Below, one piece after another: positions 1 through 11,419 of a stretch of 64,000 nucleotides of DNA. Origin of the DNA: Mytilus californianus (taxonomy: Eukaryota > Mollusca > Bivalvia > Mytilida > Mytilidae); contig NW_026262593.1 in NCBI RefSeq assembly GCF_021869535.1, forward strand, positions 69,528,322-69,592,321, written 5' to 3'. A program made the translations under genes and the position numbers. The first letter of the stretch is position 1. Each line of letters opens with the position of its first letter. The notes beneath the pieces were generated by a model. That model had not been told where the DNA came from. It did not search any database and was given only the letters and a program-made list of their open reading frames with translations.

Positions 1-760
1 CTTTGACGTCTGAAGCAAATGTGTTTTTTTTTTCGGTAGCTGGAAGAAGAACTTGTATCCTGCAGTCGACCATTTTTACTATTTAGATACAAAATAGTAT
101 TCCCATACATATCCTGTATCGTGCTTTTATTGGAAGCTTACGGATAAATTTAAATCATTGTATATGTTGCAGTTTACTTTGCGGTCCCCGTTAAAATATT
201 GTGGCTTTAAAAAGTAACATTGGTAAAATAAAGGTACATGTTTGCATGCGTAAATTATAAATTGTCGTCTTAAATATTAGTTTGTACATTATAGGAAAAT
301 ATAACATGTATGTGTAGTCGCTACGAAAAAGGAGAAAACTCGGCGAACATCGCCTTTTTCTCTCATTTAAATTAAAGCTTAAACAAATAAATGTTACATA
401 TTCCGACAATAATCGAATTTTGTATTTGTAATTTATAATGACGACTGTAAGGGGAGGTGTTCCTATTAGTGATAGACTGTGTGAATGGTAAACTACGCCA
501 ATTATCACAATATTTAATACGCCCGAATTGTTAAAAATTCATTTACAAGAAATATAGTATTTTTTTACACCTAAATTACCTTTTTAGCAATTATTACGTG
601 GTCGGTCTTCTAAATTTAGAAACAATAACTCAGCCTACCAGTAGATTATAATGCCTATCACATATGGTATACCTCAGAATACTAGATTTTGCAAAAGGAC
701 TATTTTTACATCTTATGTTCTTTAACGTTTTTAAAGCCCTCGAACCTTACCTTATTGGTC
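1..760. other. No supported gene or element
   Basis: AT-rich sequence with no convincing exon, repeat or structural RNA on either strand. A 105-codon open frame on the minus strand has no recognisable motif and looks like chance. Confidence 0.5.
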
Positions 761-769
761 CATCGCACT

Positions 770-905
770 TTAGCTTGATATACCACCGTACTTTAGCAAA
801 CAAACAACCATCGCACTTTAGCGTGAGACACCATCGTACTTAAGCGTAGACCATCGCACTTTAGCGTGACCATCGCACTTTAGAGTACCATCGCACTTTA
901 GAGTC
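770..905. repeat. Short degenerate minisatellite, ACCATCGCACTTTAG unit
   Basis: Six or seven imperfect copies of a roughly 15-25-base unit built on ACCATCGCACTTTAG, with variable linkers (GCGTGAG, GCGTAG, GAGT). It ends just before the 305-bp inverted-repeat unit that starts near 910. Confidence 0.7.
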
Positions 906-909
906 CTAC

Positions 910-1214
910 ATATATATCAATAACACTGAGTGCTAGTCCTTTACATTTTTATAGGGCCAATTTAAATGGAACATTACAGGCATAAGTAGTTTAATGGCAG
1001 TGACCACTGTACACCTTTTGGAAACATATTTCTTAATGTCAAGACTTAAATAGTAAAATTATTATTTTTAGTAGAATTTTGTCCAACATAATGATTTTTA
1101 AATAATTAACACACTTTACTTACTCATTAAATTTCAGACACTAAAATTTGTCCAAAATAGCCTGTGGCACTTATGGCTCCGAACATAATACCTTGATTAC
1201 AATTCAATTTACAC
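910..1214 (-). repeat. 305-bp dispersed repeat, inverted partner of 9211-9517
   Basis: The segment is a near-identical reverse complement of 9211-9517; by eye there are only a few substitutions and small indels. Homology runs from the TATATATCAATA tract to CAATTTACAC. The pair encloses about 8 kb, so it could be long terminal inverted repeats of one element or two independent copies of a short repeat in opposite orientation. No coding potential was seen in either copy. Confidence 0.8.
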
Positions 1215-1923
1215 GTCGTCGGCGGCGTCCACAAATATTCACTCTGTGGTTAAAGTTTTTGAAATTTTGATAACTTTCTTAAACTATCCTGGATTTCTAC
1301 CAAACTTGGACAAAAGCTTGTTTATGATCATAAGATAGTATCCAGAAGTAAATTTGTTAAAATGTTTTTTTATTTTTTCCATATTTAACTTATAAATGGA
1401 CTTAGTTTTTCTGCCAGGAAACAATACATTCACTCTGTGGTTAAAGTTTTTAAAATTTTAATAACTTTCTTAAACTATCCTGGATTTGTACCAAACTTGG
1501 ACAGAAGCTTGTTTATGATCAAAAGCTAGTATCTAGAAGGAAATTTTGTTAAAGTTTTGTACCTGTTTATCCGTATTTTACTTATAAATGGACTTAGTTT
1601 TTCTGCCAGTTAACATTACATTCACTCTGTGGTTAAAGTTTTTAAAATTTTATAACTTTCTTAAACTATCCTGGATTTGTACCAAACTTGGACAGAAGCT
1701 TGTTTATGATCAAAAGCAAGTATCTAGAAGGAAATTTTGTAAAAATTTATTTCCTGTTTTTCCGTATATTACTTATAAATCGACTTAGTTTTTCTTCCAG
1801 TTAACATTAAATACAGTCTGCAGTTAGTATCTAAAGGAATATTTTTATTGACTTTTTTCCTCATTTTTGTTGAGCCTGCGATTAACAGCAAAAGTAGGCG
1901 AGACACTGGGTTCCGCGGAACCC
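1215..1923 (-). mobile_element. Hairpin-headed tandem-core element (family vi), truncated
   Basis: Read on the minus strand the order is: a perfect 16-base palindrome GGGTTCCGCGGAACCC (1923-1908), a GTCTCGCCT arm, a core of three tandem units of about 191 bp (1815-1240), then a GAC-rich tract (1231-1215). The 3' terminal hairpin expected for this type is missing, because the 305-bp repeat abuts the tract at 1214. The head alone recurs at 10333-10348. I recognise the unit as a common bivalve repeat. The full architecture is inferred by comparison with four other families in this window. Confidence 0.6.
1240..1815. repeat. Three tandem copies of a 191-bp unit
   Basis: Units begin with CACTCTGTGGTTAAAG at 1240, 1431 and 1623 (periods 191 and 192) and each contains CTTTCTTAAACTATCCTGGA and GGACTTAGTTTTTCTGCCAG. 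The last copy decays after about 1800. Open reading frames inside are short and are shadows of the repeat. Confidence 0.9.
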
Positions 1924-2294
1924 TTGCGATTTTTTTATATAGATTAGTACGCTGGTTTTCCCGTTTGAATGGTTTTACACTTGTAATTTTTGGGGCCCTT
2001 TATAGCTTGCTGTTCGGTGTGAGCCAATGCTCCGTGTTGAAGACCGAACTTTGATCTATAATGGTTTACTTTTATAAATTTTGACTTGGATGGAGAGTTG
2101 TCTCATTGGCACTCATACCACATCTTCTTATATCTATTTACATTTCAATACTCGATTAAGATCTTGACATTTATAGCATAGACACCCCTCTTTTTTGAAG
2201 ACCGTATGTCTATTGCGTGAGTGCATGCGTTTGTACGTGCGGATTCATACTCAAGATTGATTTGACTTTAAAATCAAAGAGGTAGTGCCAATAT
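1853..2294. repeat. 442-bp direct repeat, copy 1 of 2
   Basis: Nearly identical over its whole length to 10278-10719 in the same orientation. It includes the GGGTTCCGCGGAACCC palindrome and the mussel-common stretch ending TGGCACTCATACCACATC. Such high identity over 442 bp indicates recent duplication, transposition or gene conversion. Confidence 0.9.
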
Positions 2295-2717
2295 TCTCCG
2301 AACTTATTTCACAATAGGGCCGCGTTTCAAAAGGTATGTCAATCTTTAATCAATGTAATAGTTTCACAACTCCATGTGGGCACTTTGAGAATCTTACAAT
2401 ATTATGGCCAAGTTCTAAATGCCTGAAGATAGCCTTAAACCGCAAGTTTGGCAGAATTTGGCAAATTTTGAGTATTTATCCAAAAATATATACGAAAGGT
2501 ATCCATAACCTAAATCAAAATTATGTTGGAATTAAATTATGAATTGCATATTTCATGCTATTTCCTAGAATTAATCAGGAAACAGAATATATACATAAGT
2601 TTCAAGTTAAATGATAAGATAATATTTTAAATAAATTTGAAAATCAACACCAATCAACAGTTCACAACTTTTCCTCAGAAAAAATATCTCAGTTCAATAA
2701 ACCTATCTTAAGTGTCA

Positions 2718-2723
2718 TTTATT
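2718..2723 (-). promoter_or_regulatory. Candidate polyadenylation signal of the unrecognised gene
   Basis: TTTATT on the plus strand reads AATAAA on the minus strand, about 104 nt downstream of the stop codon at 2829-2827. The position suits a short 3' UTR, but the motif is common in AT-rich DNA. Confidence 0.35.
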
Positions 2724-2826
2724 TAAGTCATAATCACAAACTTCCAATAAAAATTAAAATAACCCTGTGCTATGTAATCATTGAAACAGTTTTTGTTTTC
2801 ATTCAAAGTTCCAATTCTAGATTTTG

Positions 2827-2951
2827 TTATACAGAGTCTTTCACGACATTGACCAGTTCTGTTTGTAGAGCCATCCTTTCCTGTTGTTTCCTCTCTACAT
2901 CTTCGGTCGATTTGGTTATAAGCTGGGTAATATCTGATGTTGAAAATCGAA
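2827..2951 (-). CDS. Unrecognised gene, terminal coding exon
   Basis: The minus strand has a clean acceptor (poly-T tract, then TTAATTTCAG) at 2952. A 41-codon frame follows that ends in TAA at 2829-2827. The peptide is hydrophilic and helical (it contains LITKSTEDVERKQQERMALQ), like the C-terminal coiled-coil tail of many nuclear or scaffold proteins. Joining to the exon at 3587-3732 keeps the frame, and so does the exon before it: 80 + 146 + 125 nt = 117 codons including stop. I do not recognise the family. A trihelix/Myb-like DNA-binding protein tail is one possibility, offered only as inference. Confidence 0.55.
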
Positions 2952-3586
2952 CTGAAATTAAAAAAAAAGAATCAAATGGTATGACCATGCACATTAAAGT
3001 CACCTGCTTTTATACGGCTGTTATGAAATTTCCCAATAAATTTATGTTCAAAGCTTACATTGTCACCTAACATACAGTATGTACATTCAAACATGGAAGA
3101 TAGTTAACATTTTCTCGTACATGTAAGACTGGTAGTGTAATAGGCAAGAGGTATGTACAATATAGTGATGAATTAACAAATTAAATAGCTATTTTTTTTC
3201 AAAGTATGATTTCAATCAATTTTCTCAATGAAATTTGATAAAACTATTAAAGCAGAGAATAAGATATTTATCCAGCCTGCATGCATGAATATATTATGCC
3301 AAAAGCAAATTAATCAGAAGAACTTGATGCATCCTAAAACCACCTGTTGTATGATTTGATTGATTGTTGTTGTTGAACAGTGATACACCCATTTGAAGAT
3401 TTGATAATGGCACTTAATTTTGAATGCTTATTTATAGGTTTTGTATATACATTCTTCTGAAACTAGAAAAGGGCTTCAGAATAAACTGTATGAAACTGCT
3501 ACAATTTCTTTAGTTGCTTCAAATGTTAAAGTATTTACAAATTGTAGAACTTTTAGATATCTTTAACTAGCGAAAAAAAACATTAC

Positions 3587-3732
3587 CCGCATTCAAAATC
3601 CATTTTTGCAGCTGGATGCAATTTAAACTCCCATGTTTTACGGCACCATATAAAGTATCTTGGTGTTGGTTCAGGGAATGTATAGTTGTATGCAAGTTCT
3701 GTGAAGTACCATTCGTTTTTTTAATTGCCTTC
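3587..3732 (-). CDS. Unrecognised gene, penultimate coding exon
   Basis: On the minus strand the acceptor is GGTGACAG before 3732 and the donor is GCGG|GTAATG at 3586. The frame continues the split AGG codon from the exon at 4138-4217. It encodes a hydrophilic stretch containing TNGTSQNLHTTIHSLNQH followed by QLQKWILNA, and splits a codon into the last exon. A second acceptor 20 nt upstream (TTTAG at 3753) would break the frame, so the 3732 boundary was chosen. Another frame of this exon is also open, so frame choice rests on phase agreement across three exons. Confidence 0.5.
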
Positions 3733-4137
3733 CTGTCACCTGAAGACGTTCCCTAAATCCCATTATGACAGGAAGTCGTGTACAAGCAGTGGTGAAGTCC
3801 TAACCATAAATATTTGGCATCTGGGTCATAGAATTTTAACGCATCTGCAATAGATAATAATTTAAACACAAAGTTTATTTTAAGCATGATTAGGACACAT
3901 TTGAAACAATTTTGTAAGCTTTTTTTAATTTATGAGACTACTGTTCAGACCATATAATGCAGGTTCATGTTTGACATGTTTCACTGATGCCTGGATAATA
4001 CGGTATTGTATATATTCATTGATTGTTGTTTGCATAATAAAGTGGCAAATATTTCATGCATTTTCAGAACGATATTTTAGAAACAAATGCAAAAAAATTG
4101 TGCAAAGTCTTCAGATAAATTGAATGCTAGTTAGTAC

Positions 4138-4217
4138 CTTTTCATTCTTCTTTGACCACTTTTTTTATGATTCATCATCTGAATTAAGATTGATTGTTGT
4201 TCCTGGTCGATCTGCTT
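4138..4217 (-). CDS. Unrecognised gene, 80-nt internal exon
   Basis: The minus strand shows acceptor CTATTTTTAG before 4217 and donor AAAAG|GTACTA at 4137. The 80 nt encode 26 residues rich in Gln, Lys and Met (starting KQIDQEQQSILIQMMNHKK) plus two bases of an Arg codon. The frame agrees with both downstream exons. The composition suits a helical, basic linker. The upstream partner is uncertain. Confidence 0.5.
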
Positions 4218-4767
4218 CTAAAAATAGATGCATAGTTCACTGTGTGTTCTAGCTCACAAATGTGATTTTTATTGTTTGTCTTTTGTTTGCCCATAATTTA
4301 CGATGAATAAGGAAGTACTCAAAATTATTTCTTATTGGATAAATCCATGTATAAATGCAAAAATATGTTAATTTGTATTTGCATACATATATAACACTCG
4401 TGTATGTTTGACGTCACATCTTAATATCTTTAACTTTGCAAAGTTTGTCTGTATTAATGTTTGTATTTAATCTATACACACTTTTGTAGTCTAGACTTGG
4501 GACCATTTAAGCTTTACATATTAAATTAATACCTTGTTCAAGACTGTTTCTTGCCCACTACGTGTCTTTTGGTTGTTTTTGTAGGTGGGTTACTGTCTGA
4601 TTGAAGTATACCATCCTATATTCATTTAAAAATAATTTTAGTCCTGTTTTAGGGTTGTTTAAGAGAGAAAATGGTTGAGGATTCATATTTTTTTGTTATT
4701 AAAGGGGAGGTAATTTATTCAACGTCTCGATTAAAAATGCACAGCTTAAAAGTAAATAGTGAGTTAC

Positions 4768-5118
4768 CTGTACTCGGAGGTTTCTCTTGGTGTCATAGAT
4801 GTGCCTGAAGTGTTTGACTCTGGTGTCAAAAATGTGCCTGAAATGCTTCCTTAGTGCTTGACGTGTATGACTCTGGTGTCAAAGATGTGCCTGAAGTTTT
4901 AGATTGTTGTGTCCGTGGTGTACCTGAAATAATTGGTTCTGCTGTCCACGATGGGAATGTAGAAATTGACACTGGTATCAAAGATGTGCCTGAAGTGCTG
5001 GAGGATAGACATTTTGGTAGTGGCTTTGAAAATTGACTACTAGTGTCTTATTGTTCCTTCCATTTGCCATGTTTAGCCTGCTGAATGATCTTGTTGAACA
5101 AGGTTGTGTCTGTTGAGA
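4768..5118 (-). pseudogene. Possible damaged exon with 33-bp coding repeats
   Basis: A strong minus-strand acceptor (TTTTTTTCTCTCAACAG) precedes 5118 and a donor (TACAG|GTAACT) lies at 4767. One frame reads a Ser/Thr/Pro-rich stretch with repeated TSGTSLTPES peptides encoded by 33-bp units. That frame is broken by an upstream TAA (near 5050) and by a one-base phase change near 4845. Its end phase does not match the exon at 4217. It may therefore be a decayed exon, a mis-assembled one, or a repeat that only looks coding. Confidence 0.3.
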
Positions 5119-7040
5119 GAAAAAAAACTTGTATACATACCAAAGGTTGTAAGTGTTTAAATAAAATGTAAGATCACCCTTTTTAAAGTTTATTGTAGCA
5201 CTTTTATGACCTAGCATATAAAAATATTAACGAAAGTTTATACTGCAAGTTGAAGAACTAATATTTCATTTGACTGCAATAGTAGGTGAACATATAAATA
5301 ATATATATAAAAAAAAACCAACAACAAATGATAGTAGAATTTCTTTTGATGCAGTGGTTTTGTTTTATATTTGTGACTATGATATTCATATTATACTGTG
5401 TAGCAAATTCTTTTAATTTTTTGGCGTTGTCAATTATATATCTTCATAAATGCTTAAAAACCTTTGGCATGGATCTTTTTGGCTATTTCATTGTCTGCAA
5501 AGACAGTGATTGTTTATATATATATATATATATCTTTATTTCTCAACAAACCAAATTACAATTGGTATAGAGATACACAACAATAAATATTACATAATGC
5601 ATATGTACATATATACAAACGTTATATGGAAGCAAAGACGGTGATTGTTTCTCCATCAACAATTAATTCAACTTCTTCTTTTCCTTCTCAAAAAATAAAG
5701 AATCTTGTACTGTAAATTTATTTCTCTTTAATTTGAGCTATGAAAAAGCACCCTAATTAATTAATCAATTAATATTAATTGACTTGTACTGATGCTCAAT
5801 GTCGTCAATCATGCGGAAGGAGATACCGGGAGTATTTTTAGCGTATTATGAGTAGAGAAAAGATGAAGAACTATTTGCTTTTACACCTTATCCCTATTTG
5901 TCCGCTATAACTAGACATCACAGACGTTCCCGTAAAAATTGTGACGTCACTAGATAAAACTTCTGTCGCCAAATAGGAAAATTGTTTTTGAACGACGTAA
6001 CTACTTCGAGTATTGCACACAAATAACTATAAGAGATCTATCACAGCTTATTAAAAAATCCGGCATCACAGGCACACCGACGAAGGAAAATCAAGTACTA
6101 GCATTCATAAATTGCTATTAAAAATCCATGCTTGCTTAACTCTTTAAATTATTGATCGCTTCAAATTCGTTTGATTTGAAGTCAAAATTTTAAATCATTA
6201 CATTTCTTTTCGGTCCTATGTTTAACATAACGGTTTTCAATATTTAAATTAGATAAGGTAATACCCATTGAATTCCTTTCTGCACGGACGATCTCGGCGG
6301 TCAGTATATAAAGAAAATTTAAGGCGCGCTTGACTAATGGCAATTCAACGTTCGTTACAAGATAGTTACGACACAGAAGTTAGTTTTGGTACACTATTTC
6401 CCACCCATCAACCCCAAATAACCTTTTATATATTACCTTCTCAGTTCGTATCGACTTGTTATGGTGAATTTTGATGCATTTATGTATGTCTGATTGTAGA
6501 TATGTTAAATATGTTATATTAAATGCGATCATGTAGCGAACGCACAACCCTATATACTGTGTTTGGTTTTTTCTACGATATTTAGTTAAGAAAAATTTTA
6601 TTTTCGGTGGAGTAAAACGATTTAGAAAAATAACTATATTTGTTTAAAACTTTCAAATTGAAAATAACTTTTAACAATATTTTAATCAGAGTCGAAATAA
6701 AACTTTTAATTTATGTTAGAAATATTGAACTTGTAAACTTTTTTTGCAAATGTCTATTGTCTGCCACAAACATCAGAAGAACTAAAAAAAAAAGTATATC
6801 AGTAATGAGGAGAGTAATAGTTAAAGCGACATTGTGTTAATGTTAAACTTTTAAGAGATGCTACCCAAGGGGATACACAATGAGGATACCCACTGACGTC
6901 ATCATTAAGTATTTATGAGACTAATCAATTAATTTCTTGGAGGATAACCTCATCATAAAGTGTTTTATTGATTACGGCTTATCAATTGGCGTTATTGATT
7001 AATGATGTACAGATGTTTCTCATATTATTTTATATATCGG
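5119..7040. other. No supported gene; AT-rich with a short TA microsatellite
   Basis: Nothing convincing was found on either strand. It contains a TA-dinucleotide run at about 5515-5532 and several chance open frames. If the unrecognised minus-strand gene extends upstream, its promoter or further exons could lie here, but I could not identify them. Confidence 0.4.
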
Positions 7041-7047
7041 TGCATGC

Positions 7048-7188
7048 ACAGCTAAAACACAAAAGGCAAAGGAACAGCGCTTTTATTTCTATTCTTCATC
7101 TCAAAGTTACAGTGAGACCTTCAACACGGATCAAAAACTCTCCCCTCATTGCAAGTTTCAGACGGCGCCTTGCACCGGTTTGAGCGAA
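7048..7188 (+). repeat. 140-bp dispersed repeat, copy 1 (inverted relative to 41221-41361)
   Basis: The run from CACAAAAGGCAAAGGAACAG to GCACCGGTTTGAGCG matches the reverse complement of 41221-41361 with scattered substitutions. Both copies are non-coding. The divergence indicates an old dispersed family. Confidence 0.75.
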
Positions 7189-8282
7189 AATCTTTGCAAA
7201 CTGACGACCACACCACAACTACATAGTGTATCATTATGCAAATGTGACCACGGAGTTATCTAGTGTGATTTATTGATCACCATTCCAGCGGAGGAGACGA
7301 CTTCAAATTTTCGAGAACATTAAATTGAAATATGTTACTCCCTCTTTTTGTATGCAATAACGTTTAAGTCACTTTCACTGAAGTACCCAGATTACAAGAT
7401 TAGGCAGTTCTGCTTGTAACAATTGTGTAGAGTTGCGAGCATCTAGGACCACCGCCCTAATCTTCCACAACGGAGTTGATCTTACGGTGTCGGTGACTGA
7501 AACGTCTCAGGGAAGCTCTGGTTGACCTCCATATGAGAAATATTCCCCCTTTTAATCTCATATAGTCGAGCATGCGCACGCCGTCGATCCCAGAGCCGAT
7601 GCAAATAATTACCAAACATAACACTTATTATTTGATTATAACTCATATAATTAAGAAACATAATACTGTAAATTTTTCATGTCACATCTTATTATTGTAA
7701 TGCGGCGTTCCATACATTTAAATCGCATACAATCTGGCGCGATTCACCTTAGGACTGACGAATCCCTATTACTACTAGGGCGTGTTTAACGACCTTGACT
7801 ACATGTACCTTTAATTTTCGTCGCTTCTATATTTTCATAAAATATGGAAAATCCCTAATAAAATATCTGATTTTGGTAGTTTCGAATCCGGCAATTTTAA
7901 CACTATCTTTTAATTACCCCCTGTTTTGGTGGGGTTCGTGTTGTTAAGTCTTTGGTTTTCTATGTTGTGTTTTGTATACTGTTGTTTGTATTTTCGTCGT
8001 TTTTCGTTTTTCTGCCATGCCATTGACACTTTGTTTTCGACTTATGAGTTTGAATATCCTTTGGTATTTTTAGCCTCTCTTTTACGATGAGTTTATCCTC
8101 CAAAGCAATTAGTTGATTAAAATTAAGATTAATTAGTCACATAATATCTAATGATGACGTCACATGGTTGACGCGACCTAACGCAAGAAAAATTATGGTC
8201 AGGAATTTTGACAGGTTTATTATCTCCCGTTATTTCCCCCTAGCAGTAGTTGGCGTCTCTAGATCATTGTGAGAATTTGCTA
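7189..8282. other. No supported gene; fragment of a mussel-common repeat near 7955-8095
   Basis: The stretch TGTTTTGTATACTGTTGTTTG through ATCCTTTGGTATTTTTAGCCTCTCTTTT resembles 38108-38232 and is a frequent mussel repeat fragment. The remainder shows nothing I can name. Confidence 0.5.
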
Positions 8283-8760
8283 TACTATAAAAATAAGGAG
8301 ATGTGGTATGATTGCCAATCAGACAACTATCCACCCAAGTTCAAATGAAGTGGATGTAAGCAAGGCAACCGTACGGCCTTCAACAATGAGCGGAAAAACC
8401 CATACCGTATAGTCGGCTATAAAATGGCCCGGCATGAAAAATATGAAACAATTCAATTGAGAAAACTAACGGCCTAATTTATAACAAAACAATCTAAGAA
8501 AAACAAATATGACAGACATGAACCAACGACAACCTCTGAACTACAGGCTCCTGACGTTGCCAGTCACATCAAAAAATGTGAGCGCTCAACCCTCCCCTAA
8601 CCTTGGACAGCGGTGTAACAGGACAACATAAGAACAAACTATAAAAATCAGTTGAAAAAGGCTTAACTCATCAGATCGATACAAAGCAGAAAAACATCAA
8701 ACAAAAACACAGACCGGACGTGGCAGGGTATTTATCCCTCCCTCATCCCTAACTTAGTAT
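8283..8760 (+). repeat. Mussel dispersed repeat, near-complete copy (~480 bp)
   Basis: It begins at AAAATAAGGAGATGTGGTATG and continues through ATTGCCAATCAGACAACTAT, GCCTTCAACAATGAGC, CTACAGGCTCCTGACGT and GTGAGCGCTCAACCCTCCCC to CGGACGTGGCAGGGTATTTA. I recognise it as a very abundant bivalve repeat. A related diverged copy split by a SINE is at 24552-24960, and another fragment lies at about 25735-25870. It has no intact coding frame. Confidence 0.8.
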
Positions 8761-9210
8761 GGCATGAGACATTTTACTTGTACGACCATTTAACACTTCT
8801 TAAAATCCAATCATTTACGATGTGGTATATCGTATTACATAAAGCATGAAATGTTATAGACTTCTACAATGAAATATATTTTGTCTGTGCACAATAACAG
8901 TTATATAAAATTGATCGAGTGGGGGCACGCACAGTGGCAAATTAGATGCATGATGCCTAAGAGATACCTTCTTCTCTACTACACGGTACATTGAGTCGGC
9001 TTTTTATCGAGGCTAGTACGCTACCAAGCTTCATATACAATATGCATGCGTCTTATTTATATGTGCATGCATTCCTAGGCATTTGTCAGTACTCGCCAAG
9101 AAATTCGGTGGTTACCTGGTAATTCCAATATAGCTGGTTGCAATTGAATTGTCAAATATATTGAAATATCAACGTAGGTGACATTTATATTTTATGATTA
9201 GTAAATGTTT
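8761..9210. other. No supported feature
   Basis: AT-rich unique-looking sequence. Nothing recognised on either strand. Confidence 0.5.
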
Positions 9211-9517
9211 GTGTAAATTGAATTGTAATCAAGGTATTATGTTCGGAGCCATTAGTGCCACAGGCTATTTTGGACAAATTTTAGTGTCTGAAATTTAATG
9301 AGTAAGTAAAGTGTGTTAATTATTTAAAAATCATTATGTTGGACAAAATTCTACTAAAAATAATAATTTTACTATTGAAGTCTTGACATTAAGAAATATG
9401 TTTCCAAAAGGTGTACAGTGGTCACTGCCATTAAACTACTTATGCCTGTAATGTTCCATTTAAATTGGCCCTATAAAAATGTAAAGGACTAGCACTCAGT
9501 ATTATTGATATATATAC
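9211..9517 (+). repeat. 305-bp dispersed repeat, inverted partner of 910-1214
   Basis: Reverse-complement match to 910-1214, sharing CATTAAACTACTTATGCCTG and GGACAAATTTTAGTGTCTGA. See the partner entry for interpretation. Confidence 0.8.
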
Positions 9518-10277
9518 CATATCTACACCATAAGGTGTCATCTTGTTTGATCTGGTATCAATCCAGCCTTTTTAAAACACAATTTTGTTTTATGTTTAAA
9601 TGACATTTAAATTACTGAGTCCCCTTCCCGCATCGGCTGCATATTAATATATTTTAGACTTTTATGTTTTATAGTGACAGTGGTGTTCAGTTCGGAGTAA
9701 AATGTGAATGCCAGTGATATAGTACTTTTTTTGTAATCTAGACAAATCATTTTGGATCCGATTTGACCAATCCGACAGTCAACATGATCTTATAACAAAA
9801 TGGCACATTTTTTCCGAGAGCAATAAGAATGGAATTTGGATAAATGTTCCTTCGACAGTAACGTAACAATACAGTTTTTCACACGATAATGCATTTTCTT
9901 AGTTTTTATTCATTTTGTTACTTTTTCTCGCAAGAACCTATGGCAGTTATTTTCCTGATATACTTATGGAATTTCTTCTTTTTTGGGTGGGCTAAGTATA
10001 TCTAAATCCTACTTTTCAGTCAAGGAATAACTATGGCTCACCATTCCACGTTAAATGTAAATCTTTTATAGGTGTTTTATCATCTTAAGTATTATTATCA
10101 ATTTTTTTTCGCAATAAAGCTCTATTGATTGGATGTCAGTCTGTAGACTTTTGCACAAGGAAATTTAACAGATTTAACTTGCGGATTTTATCATTTGTAA
10201 TAAAATAACAACTCAGAGGAAACCAATTTTTAGATTTCTAAACTCAAACAAACGATCCTTAAATAAAACAATTTAAT
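9518..10277. other. No supported feature
   Basis: AT-rich sequence between the inverted-repeat unit and the 442-bp direct repeat. No exon or repeat was recognised. Confidence 0.5.
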
Positions 10278-10719
10278 TTTTTTCCTCATTTTTGTTGAGC
10301 CTGCGATTAACAGCAAAAGTAGGCGAGACACTGGGTTCCGCGGAACCCTTACGATTTTTTTATATAGATTAGACCGTTGGTTTTCCCGTTTGAATGGTTT
10401 TACACTTGTAATTTTTGGGGCCCTTTATAGCTTGCTGTTTGGTGTGAGCCAATGCTCCGTGTTGAAGACCGAACTTTGATCTATAATGGTTTACTTTTAT
10501 AAATTTTGACTTGGATGGAGAGTTGTCTCATTGGCACTCATACCACATCTTCTTATATCTATTTACATTTCAATACTCGATTAAGATCTTGACATTTATA
10601 GCATAGACACCCCTCTTTTTTGAAGACCGTATGTCTATTGCGTGAGTGCATGCGTTTGTACGTGCGGATTCATACTCAAGATTGATTTGACTTTAAAATC
10701 AAAGAGGTAGTGCCAATAT
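10278..10719. repeat. 442-bp direct repeat, copy 2 of 2
   Basis: Near-identical to 1853-2294, including the palindrome GGGTTCCGCGGAACCC (10333-10348). The tandem 191-bp core that adjoins copy 1 is absent here. The minisatellite starts immediately after its end. Confidence 0.9.
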
Positions 10720-11419
10720 AAACAGTATGACAGCAATGGAGTGCTTACAGTATCACAGGGAAGGAATTTCAGTACATTTTAAAACAGGAAAAAGGGTAAT
10801 TATAGTATGAAAAGAAAGACGGTATTAACAAAATAACAGGAAAGGGGATACACGCAGTATACCAGGAAAGGGGGTACACGCAGGATGATAGGAAAGGAGG
10901 TACACGCAGGATGATAGGAAAGGAGAGGGGTACTTAAAGAAAAACAGTATGACAGAAAAGGGGATATTTACAGAATGAATAGAGGTACTTGCAGTAGGAC
11001 AGGGAATGAAAGAGTTACTTACAATATGTGAAGAAAGGTGATACTTACAGGTGGATCGGAGTAGGGAGGGAAACTTGCAGTATCACAGGGAAGGGAATAC
11101 TTACAGTATCACAGAGAAAAAGAGGGATTCTGAAAGTATCACAGGGAAGGGCAGGAATAACAGAAAGACTGGAACGGGGATTCTTAAAGTATGTCAGGTA
11201 CGGGGAGGGGTACTTACAGTATCAAAGGGAAGGATACTGACAGTATCACATGGAATGGACAGGAATAACAATCTGTCAAGAATGGGGATTCTGACAGTAT
11301 GAAAGGAAAATGGATACTTACAGTATGACAGGAAAGGGGATACTTACAGTATGACAGGAAAGGGGATACTTACAGTATGACAGGAAAGGGGAGGGCTATT
11401 TACAATAGCAAAGAGAAGG

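Noticed and set aside
4768-4880. Alternative frame with repeated HFRHI(F/Y)DT peptides that would phase correctly into the exon at 4217
   Set aside because: It is only open because the 33-bp units lack stops in this frame over a short distance, and it has no convincing acceptor; not called as coding.
7020-7200. Possible exon from the 71-residue frame on the plus strand
   Set aside because: The region is a dispersed repeat also found inverted at 41221-41361, where the frame is not conserved.
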